NCBI GenBank assembly: GCA_037893225.1
Contig: JAZGUH010000056.1
Span: 930,001 to 994,000, forward strand
Length of the DNA stretch: 64,000 nucleotides
Direction: 5' to 3'
Origin: Hippasteria phrygiana
Taxonomy: Eukaryota; Echinodermata; Asteroidea; Valvatida; Goniasteridae
How positions within the stretch are numbered: the stretch's first letter is position 1; each line of letters starts with the position of its first letter. Of the stretch, positions 1 through 10,400 are shown piece after piece. The position numbers were made by a program, and so were the translations under genes. The notes under the pieces were generated by a model. The model ran no database searches and was not told the origin of the DNA. It saw nothing but the letters and a program-made list of their open reading frames with translations.

Positions 1-712
1 TTGCCCATAAACGAATAAGAAAAGAAAAGCATGTTCATACGTCATATGCACACCGATGTTCGCTAATTTGAATGCTTCAACCGTCAAATGATGTCACAAA
101 ACTTCATGTGAGAACGCAACAGATGACGAAGTCTTGAATGCACCAAACGAAAAGAATGCAACCAAAACGAACATTATATAAACAAATTTAATGCCCAAAC
201 ATTGAAAAAAACAACTTAATTTGATCAGATTTGTGTAAAAACCACGCGAATTTGAATAACCCGCAATAACAAAAATGATCAGAAAAAATTCGCAAACTGA
301 CCGGGAAAACCTCTATTATTTTCCATTATAAATTGTACAGGAAAACATATCAATTAAAACACGATCTTATCAATTTGAATGACCATTTAATGAAAATGAT
401 TGCCCATAAACGAATAAGAAATTTAGTATATAGCCATGTATGCACACACACCGACGTTGGCTAATTTGAATATTCAAACCGTCAAAGGATGTAAAAGTCA
501 CAAAACTCAATGTAAATGCAACAAATGAACCCCTTGAATGCACCAAAACGAAATAGAATGCCCTAAACGAAAACGAACAAATAGGAACAACATCTTGGGT
601 GCTTAAAAATTGAAATTAATGCACAAATAGTGAAAAAGATACCTTAATTTGATATGTAAACTCCACGCGAATTTTAATGGCATTGACCAATAACAAAAAT
701 GATCAGAAAAAA
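1..712. repeat. Degenerate direct duplication, about 400-bp period
   Basis: Two diverged copies lie in the same orientation, roughly 1-300 and 399-709. Both open with TTGCCCATAAACGAATAAGA. Both continue through matching blocks in the same order: a 'caccgacgttggctaatttg'-like block, 'ccgtcaaa(g)gatgt', 'ccacgcgaattt', and finally 'aacaaaaatgatcagaaaaa'. Copy 1 may begin before the window. The type is unknown, and no coding potential or terminal hallmark is visible. Confidence 0.7.
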
Positions 713-1359
713 ATTGGCGGGGGAATACCATGCACCTTCAACTTCTTGTTTGCTTAGTCATATCATGGAGGAGAGCAAGGAACAGACCATTTCCTCGGCC
801 TAGTCTATTCGCAACTGTTCTGTACTGTTCCCCTAGGGCCTGATGAGCTCATTACAGTCCCGCTTGTCTTATTTTGCTTTGGGCATGGAGCAAGATGCTT
901 GTAAAATTGTTATAGCATAATTGATGCATACCACAAAATGATGCAGGCCTACAAATAAATATTAATTGACCTGTCATAAAAATACCAATTGTCATGGAAA
1001 CCACATTCACGTGAAGGCCTGTGTTCCATCATCCACTTCAAGTCTGTGTGGTGTGTGGTACGGTAAACGTACGGTACATGTACGTACATCCATTGCGTAC
1101 TTAGAATTAGACGCGTACGGGGTACGTACGTGCGTTCCAGGTTGCAAACCTCGTCTTCAACATTTTCATCTTGTATCAAAATGAAGCGAAGCAGACTCTG
1201 GGGACGAGGTGATCACATTCAACGGGAGCGGTACACGCGTGCGGTTAGAACGTATGGGTTTCCTACCTCCATGGGTATACGTACCATTACACAGTGTATA
1301 CAAGTAACGACAGAATTTTTATGTTGTGAAGGGAAGTTCGATTTTCTAAAATAACCAAG
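713..1359. other. Region upstream of putative stomatin exon 1, no feature recognised
   Basis: This stretch lies just upstream of the proposed first coding exon and would contain its 5' UTR and promoter. It is rich in short palindromic GTAC/ACGT words around 1055-1130. There is an in-frame stop (TGA at 1327-1329) before the proposed start codon. I cannot place a transcription start or a TATA box. Confidence 0.4.
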
Positions 1360-1423
1360 ATGCATCAAGAAGGTGCAAAAAGAGGCGGCTCAGGCCAGCA
1401 GTTATACACACATGAGAGGAATG
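1360..1423 (+). CDS. STOM: Stomatin coding exon 1 (inferred)
   Basis: The sequence starts ATG CAT CAA GAA and encodes 21 hydrophilic residues (MHQEGAKRGGSGQQLYTHER, then N) plus one base, ending at a perfect GTAAGT donor (1424-1429). That phase matches exon 2, which starts with two bases of a split codon; the junction gives Glu. The short, polar, basic N-terminus suits the cytosolic tail of stomatin, and the resulting spacing puts Cys29 where Cys30 lies in human stomatin. Against it: the intron would be 14 kb, and a 21-residue tail has little similarity to test. Confidence 0.6.
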
Positions 1424-4400
1424 GTAAGTATAAAAAAATGGTTTAATTCGTGGGCTTGTACATGTAGGCCCTAGGCTAGGCTTATTTTTATGTCATGTGT
1501 GTTGTGTCGGCGTCACTGCAATTTTCAACCCGTTGTCCCGTGTTTACAGGAACCGGAACAGCGGAAGTGCATGTCTAATGCAATGGTTAAAATCCACTTC
1601 TCTATTAGCCACAGTTGTTTGCCCACCGCACATGATCAGGGACCCGAAAATCCGAGAAAATAACCATCCATGTTTTGATAATTTTGTTTGGACTTTAAAA
1701 TAAGTAGACATGATCTACGTGTGGCGATTGTGTAGTGTTTTACTACTGTACTCTGTCATGTCAGTCCGGGAAACCTACAAATTTGACAACGTTGTTAAAG
1801 ACGACAACAGTTGTCAAATTTGACAACTGAAAGTTGTCAAATTTGACAACTTCAAAAGATGCGCAAAAGATGCAAAATTGGCACAGTTACGCACTCTATT
1901 TAGTCCATAATATTGTTAAACATTACCTTAACTAACTTTCTATCTGCGTAAATTCAAAAGTCGCCTGTGCATTTTGTCGTGATTCTCCTTTACATTTCAC
2001 CGACCACTAGGTCGAACCGTTCGTGACTGTAACGACGCCATTTTAGATTTCGTGTCATGTGACTTTGCATCCTGGTCTAATATTTAAGTTAATTTACCGC
2101 GGCATGAAAATAATTTAGAAGATGCCCATTACATCGGCAGAAAAAAGTTTAATTTATTGTTGTTGAAATAATTTCACTTTATTAACAATGAATCGGTCAC
2201 GTGCCACGTAAAATTTGCATCGTGTTGTCCTAGTGTCGGGGCTGTCAGTGGAGCTCGATCGCCCGAGTCATATGGTGGTTCCGTGAAAGATAGGAGGGGC
2301 CCCAAGCGGTTATACTATATACCGGAAAACACCGGAAAATACCGGAAAACTACCGGAAAACACACTACATAGGCCTACCGGAAAACACACTAAACACCGG
2401 AAAACACAAAAAAAAACACTAAAAAAACAAAAACTTCACACCCAAAAACTCGGAAGTACACACATACCGTAAAACACCCCCAAAACACACAACTGACACC
2501 GAAAAACTCGCAAATACACGCATTTGTACCGGAAAACACCCCAAAAAATACACTTCATAACGAAAAACTCGGAAATACACACATACTTCACGCGAATGCG
2601 AAGTGAATTTGACGTCATGAAACATTCGCATTTCGCAGCAAAGATTTGCACCAAGTTGAAAGTGAACTTTGCGAATTCGCAGCGCGAACTTTAATATTTG
2701 GCGCTGAGGTCATAAATTCGCTTCGCATTCGCATGAAGTATAAACCGGTCTTAACACCCCAAAAAAATACACTTTACACTGAAAAACTCGGAAATAAACA
2801 CACACCGTCTAACACCCCATGTATTCACACCGAAAAACAACACACACTTTTAATACACACAAACATCAAGTAAAAACACACAGTTTTCACCGAAAAAAAG
2901 TTAAACACTGAAAAATCCTGGCAACACCCCCCCCCCCAAAAAAAAAATAGATATAAAAAGGAAATAAACAACAGGCCCAGAATCAAAATTTGGGGTTTAA
3001 AGACATTTTTGGAAGCGAGAAAAATTTGTATTTACTCAACGTAACTTTTATTAACTACACGAAGACAATTGACAAAGGAATGTCCACAGTGCGTGAGTTT
3101 TTCGGTGTCAAGTGTGTTTTTTGGGGTGTTTTCTGGTAGGCCTATTTTTAGTGAGTTTTTTTGGTGTTTCGGTATTTATTTATTTGTTATTTTTTTTAAA
3201 GGTATTTAGTGTGTTATTGGTGTTTTGCAGTATTTAGTTGTTTTTTTCCGGTACTTAGTGTTTTGTTTTTGGCGTTTTCCGATGTTTAGTGTGTTTTCCG
3301 GTATGTAGTGTGTTTTCCGGTGTTTTGCTGTTGTTTTCCGGTAGGTATAGTGTCACCTGCCCCAATTAAGCTGTGTGCCATATATCATCTTGAAGTGGTG
3401 CGTCGGCATGTTTGTGGAGGACCAGGGCATGATCTGGATGAACTATTGATCGATCAAGACAAACCCCCTTCCTAGGCCTGGCGCACACATAATACACAAA
3501 AGTGCGCACCCAGTCGTACTTCCCCAATACGTGCGAGGACAATAGACTAAGCACATACTTCTACGTGCGAGGACCGATTTCAACAAAAGACTTGACGTGC
3601 GAGGACTGAAAGGTTTCTTTGTATTTTGTTCTTTCTCCTCTTGTCTTCGGAGATATATACAGTGCACGTACACAAGTTCAGTAGTGTCAGTAGTTTTAAA
3701 AGTTTGTTTCATGTTTACTGAAAATGTATGATTTCACAAACGATTCAATTTCTGATTTTTTTAGTGATTCTTGTAAAGTGATTCTTAGCTTTGAAAGATG
3801 GAGTAGGTAGGGTAACTAGGAACAACTTTAATTGAAACAGCAAAGGGGAACTGGTTTTCTGTTCTCATTTTATTTATTAATCTCTAGACCATGAGCAAAA
3901 CTCTACTTTTCAAAGCTACAATGTATATATAGGCTACACAAAAAGAACACCACTCATCATCAAGATTGTCAATATACAGCTTCATAAATTTGCATATAAT
4001 GCCAGGTTGTATTTCTATATGCATACAGTTGAATGTTGCTGAATTGCCAGACAAGAAATCTTAGAACTTATAACATAGTGGCCGGCAGTTTGGTAATCCG
4101 CAACATATTGCTTTTGAAATATAGTCTGTAATTGAAATAATGTATACATAATTTTATTAATAAGCAATCAGAGAAGATCGATACATAACACATTTTTAGT
4201 AGTTTCTAGTAGTACAATTATATTTTGCCAATTTTTTTGTAAAAGGTATTTAACAAAAAGTAAAAGCAAAATTTACAAAGATAGTTTGATATGATGTGGA
4301 GAGATTATATTAAGTAGGCCTATTTATAATTGCTGTTGTTAATTTATGCAAGAATTAACATGTGGACTTCTTGACAAATGAGTAAGATGGATGGTTTAAT

Positions 4401-7400
4401 TTTCAATAAAAATGATTGCAATTACAAAAAAATGTTTGCAAATAATCTGTTCCAACTGTGTACAAACTTTTTTACACCGGTAATACAGTTTATTATGAGC
4501 GCTGCATATAGCATTCCGGAAGTTGTCAAAGTTGACAACGGTTGTCCTATTTGACAACGTTGTCAAATTTGTAGGTTTCCCGGACTGATGTAGGGCCCTA
4601 ACGGACTACTACTAGTACTAGTACTAGTATAGTAGTACAGTAGTTAATAAGGAAACAAAAATACACTAGGTTAATGGAATTGCGACATTACAAACCAACA
4701 GGTATGCCGTTGATAAAGGACAGGGTTTTGGGGGTAAAGTGGCGATGAAGATGACAAAACGCAACTCGAAAATAAAAGATAGTGATCACCGCGATGCACA
4801 GTAAACATGCAAAACCGCGTTGATTCGCATGGCAACTGCCGTAAAGCGCGTAAGAAAATTGTATTTTCTACCGCAATAAACTTCAAAATTACAAAAAAAG
4901 ATGTCAAAAGAATAAGGAGAAGTCTGCTTTATGTTAAAAAAGTCATTTTGGAATGAGAAAAAATACCCTTGACTCTATTTTAATCAAAACTAAAGAGGGG
5001 CCCTACACTACACAATCGCCCTGTTGAGCGCAATCTTTAAAAGAGCGCATTTTTAAAAAAATGCACTCTGTGCTATTTTTGAACACAAAAATTGAGTTTG
5101 CTTGCGTAAATTTAAAATTTGCGCATTATAGATGGAGCGCAATTTTTGAAAATCACGCAATATTTATTATTCAAACAGTAAACAGGGTTGCACACACACG
5201 TACACTGTAAGTTCTTAATTTCTTGTGACAAAGCGCTTGAAAAGGGATGCTGAGATCCGGGGCTGGGATACAATTCAAGCCTGAGGCTGAGGTTTGGCAA
5301 AAGTATGGAAAACCAGTAGAAAGGTGTAAAACAAAAACAGAATAACAAAACTTAGTAAAAATGCCAGAAAATATTTAAAACAGTGCTCAATCTATTAGGA
5401 ACAAGCAAATAAATTGTAAAGTTCGGACGCGTACGTGTGGGCCGGTGCGGCACATTATGACCATGTGACAACATAATCTCTTACTACTGACCTTATAAGT
5501 TATTTCATAGTAAGCAAAATAATCTTATCCAGTAGTCTCTTAGTTGCTGTGTGAAGAATGCAAATTATAGATTGCTTCTTAATCTGCTATTTTCTTTTAA
5601 ATGTTGGGAAGTTAGCCGATCAGAGGTTTAGATCATTTCCCAATGAAAAAAGCACCTCCGAAAATGTATCCCCCCCCCCCCCCCAGACGGCGCTTTAATG
5701 TCATGCGAAGGCAACTTGTCAAGCCAAACATGACCCAACTTCATAAAGATAGAAGCACAGAATCTCAGGTGATGATAACAGATGATAAATTGAAGGTCAA
5801 TTCAACATGATATGACATCACCACAAAGATATGCGACAAAGTATATGCAATAAAATTCACATCGTAAACTTTATTCGGGGATAGTTCACAAACAATGTCA
5901 ACATATTTGCAAATCAAATAAATATATGCTACACACACATTGTAATATCATACGAATTTGCAAATATTCACGAGCTGGAAAACTCAAAACTTGAAATCCT
6001 CTCCTCTTCACAACATTTTTGAAAGTAGTCGTAGGACTGGGAGACAGTTCTAACCCCTTCAAGAACGCTATAATTTTTTCTCCTTTTTCTCTTCTTACTG
6101 TCAGGCTTGTTGTAGAGGAGTCGGATACAAAATGCCCTTTACAGAGAACTTGTCAAAATCGTCAACAGGCCTACTGCCGATTATGGAACGGCCGCCATGC
6201 ATCTGATGCCGATGTAAAATTCATGTCTACCACGTAGTTCGTGTCAGATATCGTGCCTGAGTTGTTTTTGATGTACTGTGATGTGGCACGGCGCGCAGCA
6301 CTGGCGATGTGTCGCGAGGTAGAGAATTGTACCTGGCGATCATCTGATAGGTTCACAAGGCCACTGGTTGCGGCGCCAGCCTAAAGACTCTTACAGCGTA
6401 TTTTGCGCATTATTTAGACGGTGGTATTTACTACTGGAAATAAGTCTATGTTTCGCGGGTCAGATGTCAGGGGGCAGCGGCAAATTTGTTGTTTTGTTAA
6501 TCACTACTCACTAATTACAACATAATATAATAATAATAATAATGAACATTTATAAGGCGCCGGTATCCGCCAAGCAAGACGCTCATGGCGCACAATACAA
6601 TGAAATTTAAATAAAATTAAATTTAAATAAAATTAAATTTAAATAAAATTAAATTAAATTTGATTAACAGAAATCAGTAACAGAAATAATGAATACCAAC
6701 TCATTAAACACAAAAACGTGAGGTAAACATGTGGGTTTTCAGAGAAGATTTAAATACAGACAATGATGATGACTGACGAATTTCAAGGGGTAGATTGTTC
6801 CAGAGTTCGGGAGCGGCGCGTGAGAAAGAGCGGTCTCCCCAAGAGTGCTTGGTACGGGGAACAGTAAGCTGTAGTGCTCTGGCCGAACGAAGACTACGTG
6901 GCGGTTGATATTGCGTGATAATGTCCGTTATGTAGTCCGGTGAAGTTCCTTGTTGTGACTTGAAAGCGAGAAGGAGGATCTTAAAGGCAATGCGATCATT
7001 GATGGGGAGCCAGTGGAGGGACTTTAAGACGGGGGGGATGTGAGTGGTGCGTCTGGATAAGGTGATGAGGCGAGCAGTGGCATTTTGGAGGCGTTGAAGT
7101 TTGTTGATTTGTTGTTGTGGCAGGTTATACATGAGGGAGTTACAAAAATCTAGACGTGAAGTTATACATGCATGGACGAGTTGCTCAGTGGCCGTACGAT
7201 TGAGATATTCCCGAATGAAGCCAAGATTACGGAGATGAAATCTGACTGATTTTGACACTGCTGATATATGGTCAATGTGGGACATGTGAGGGTCGAAGGT
7301 GACACCTAGGTTGCGATACTTGTTGGAAGGATAGATGAGGCAATCTCCAATCCTAATGCTGGGGATATTGAACTTGGCAAGTTATACGTCTTTTTTTGCA

Positions 7401-10400
7401 TGAACAACTCTTATAAAAGATAAGGAACATTTCCAAACAGCAAAATTTCATGACATTTGAAGGCAATGTGTCCCTTTAAGTGTAGCGAGTTCAACTCGAA
7501 GTGGTTTTATCTCCGTTTTGAGGTCATTTACATAAAGCGCGCGCTAGTTCGTGAACTTCGTGTGTACATCATAAAATTGTGTCTATGAGATGCGTACATG
7601 CATATGGGAGTTTTGTGGAAATTTGAGCAAGCAATTTCTCATCTTGGGAATTCCCTTGTGGTTGAGCACGTGCTGACTGAAAGACCGTACCGTCATTTGA
7701 TTGGCAAGTTGGTCTCATTTTCCAGTTCCCACGACCCCTTCACGTGATATTTTATACAAATGGTAAAGCGAAGTCGTGAACAGGGCTACTGCATATGCAT
7801 GCTCGCACGTTGGCAATGGGCGTGGATTGAATGACATTATCTTTTAATTTTCAGATATGTGGATCGGCAAAAGATCTGAAAAATTACAGGATAATATTCA
7901 AAATATATTCCTTTAAATTTTGTTGCTACGAATTTTGCAATGTTCCAACTTTTAAGCTATACCCCCTTTTCTTCGAAAAGTTTAGAGCGGTAGCATCGCG
8001 ACACCAAACGGTCTTCGCGGGCGGTTGGAAATGCAGTGGTAATTTTGTTTACCAGTGATCACAGCAGCGATTACGTGACTCGTCAAATTATGGAAAGCAC
8101 ATGATGGAACTAAGCAAATGGAACTAAGAAAAAGAACACATATTTACCGACTATTTCGATGGAAATGCTAGGTTTTTTCAGCATACCCTCCTCAATGTTT
8201 TCAACTGTTTTTCTGTTGATAGCGCCGCAAAGGTGAGGTCTGGTTTTGATTTTGCAAGTTTTCCGTGGCGAAAAATTAAATGTCGAACATTATTTATTTT
8301 TGGCCCACAATTACATGCATTACTGTCAACAACATGGCGCTGTCACGAGAGATTCTTGTTCGAATAATTATCGCGATTCAGCAAACGGTCGCTTCCTAAA
8401 CCATGGTGCAATGGTGAACAGTTTTGAAGAAAACAAATCAACAACCGCTTCAAAAAATGCAAAGATGGACCACGCTAGCGCTACGTATTTTGGCGTGTCG
8501 CGTGCATGTGCATGCTGAGTATAGGACATGCACTGACAACCGCGATTGTTTACACAGCAAAAGGCGCGCCACAAAAGGTGTTTATTTATTTATTTATTTA
8601 TTTATTACATTTCTTTACCCAGGGTGTGCCCAAACAGTTTAAAACTGGTTTCCATTGGGGCCCTGCATATTATTAGTTAAAACTGAATATTTACACATTC
8701 ATACAAAATATTTAAACAAATACAGTAATGTAATGTTTACACAAATAAATATATTTTCGGTTAACTTTTCAACTCTCCAGAAGCCTATTGCTGATTTACG
8801 GGATGGGCGAAAAACCCGCGAAAAAAAACCTTTTAGGGTGAAAAACAAGAGGAAATTCCCATCCGGCTCCAAAGTATTTTGGCAACCAATTAGTTTATAA
8901 CTCCGCAGATCAACGTAAATGACAGAAATATCACTGATAGATGGCTTTACGTAGCTCCGATTTAAATGTACTTAAGGAGTTTATGGTTCTCATTTGTTCA
9001 GGCAGATTATTCCATATACTGGCACCACTCACAGCGAAACTTGTCACGTAGCATTCCTTTTTGGCGAAAGGAACTTTCAGTACCATTTGGGTCGATTGTC
9101 GTGTTTCACGAATCACTGTAAGTGGTGTGAACAGATTTGTCATGTACAAAGGAGTCATTTTGTTAAGGCTTTTGAAAACAAAGATTGCCTTTTTGGACTG
9201 AACTCTTTCCTTAAAAGGAATCCAATTTAGTCTGGCAAACATATCAGCTGAGGGGGTGAGGAAGGTACATTTAAGGAAACTTAATGTTAATGTTTCATCA
9301 ACAACTACACCCAAGCATTTACAAGATTTCACTTTTTCGATAACCTTATCAGCAATGCACACGTTCAGGTCGACGTTGGATATTTTCTGCCTTGAACCAA
9401 TAAGCATACATTTGGTTTTGTTGGCATTTAATGCTAGTTTGTTTCTTTGGCACCAGTTGTGAATACTAGCAAGAGCTACATTCAAGTTCCTTTCTATTTC
9501 GTTAATACTAGAGGAGCTACAAGTTAACGTGGAGTCATCTGCATACATAAATAAGTTGCAATTTTGGGGTATACAGGATGGAAAATCACTACTATAAACA
9601 ATAAATAAAAGTGGCCCTAAGATTGACCCTTGTGGAACGCCTATGTCTATGGGCAAGACCTTCGATATTGTGCCCTTAATATTTACAGACTGAATACGAC
9701 CGTCTAGGTACGACTTAAACCAATTAATTCCAGAAGATGACAAATTCAGCTTCTTCAATTTGCCTAGTAGGATTACATGATCCACACAATCAAAAGCTTT
9801 ACTGAGATCTATGAACACGCTACCTGTAACTTCACCTTGCTCCATAGCCTCAAAACACTTGTTTGTTAAATCGTGTAGAGTGCTTTCAGTTGAGTGCAAG
9901 GGTCTAAATCCCGAGTGCACCCATCTTTCTAGAATCTTAAAGATAATTGGCAGTATAGAAATAGGCCGATAATTACCTGTACTACATTTATCTCCTCCCT
10001 TGTGAATTGGTGTTACCAAGGCGTGTTTACAAACTTTAGGGTATTGCTCGCATGTTATGGAGAGGTTAAAAATATAAGTTAAAGATTTAGTAATATAAGG
10101 GGAAGCAATTTTAATCATTTTAACACTGATGCCATCTGGACCTGTTGCTTTCCCAACCGACATGGATGATATTTGCTTTTGAACGAACTCTTCTGTAATA
10201 TTAGGTATAGTGCATTCTTCAAGTTCATCCAGAGAATCAACAATAGAGCCGTAGGTATCATTGTTTTCAAGTTCGCCCGATGGGCAATTTCTAGCTGTAC
10301 GTTTTCCTATTGTAGAAAAGTGTTCATTTAATGTATCAGCAATGTCAGTGGGATCGTCAATATTTTCTCCATTTGGGGAAGTGATAGAATTTGGAGCAAT

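Larger units (their letters stand above)
1762..4587. mobile_element. 2.8-kb non-autonomous TIR DNA transposon
   Basis: The left end CAGTCCGGGAAACCTACAAA is continued to a 34-bp perfect terminal inverted repeat that matches the right end (about 4554-4587). ATGT flanks both ends (1758-1761 and 4588-4591), consistent with a 4-bp target duplication. Next to the left TIR, the 18-bp palindrome GTTGTCAAATTTGACAAC occurs twice (1810-1827, 1833-1850). Degenerate versions lie inside the right end (about 4520-4560). No transposase reading frame is visible. The superfamily is not assigned. Confidence 0.8.
1723..5020. mobile_element. Outer inverted-repeat pair enclosing a nested TIR element
   Basis: GGCGATTGTGTAGTGT at 1723-1738 is repeated as its exact reverse complement at 5005-5020, outside the 2.8-kb TIR element. 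The 16-bp pair may be the ends of an older element into which the inner one inserted. No target duplication is obvious, so the borders are uncertain. Confidence 0.35.
6266..7479. mobile_element. TTAA-type TIR element copy 1 (left end missing), split by a LINE
   Basis: 6266-6524 and 7381-7475 are near-identical to consecutive parts of the uninterrupted copy at 16992-17588. The right end reads GCAATGTGTCCCT followed by TTAA (7476-7479). Upstream of about 6266 similarity stops, so the left end is lost or replaced. A LINE fragment sits between the two halves, and copy 2 therefore shows the empty site. Confidence 0.75.

Noticed and set aside
1130..1354. 74-codon frame just upstream of putative exon 1
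   Set aside because: It is in a different frame from the ATG at 1360, has no similarity to stomatin N-termini and ends before the donor site.
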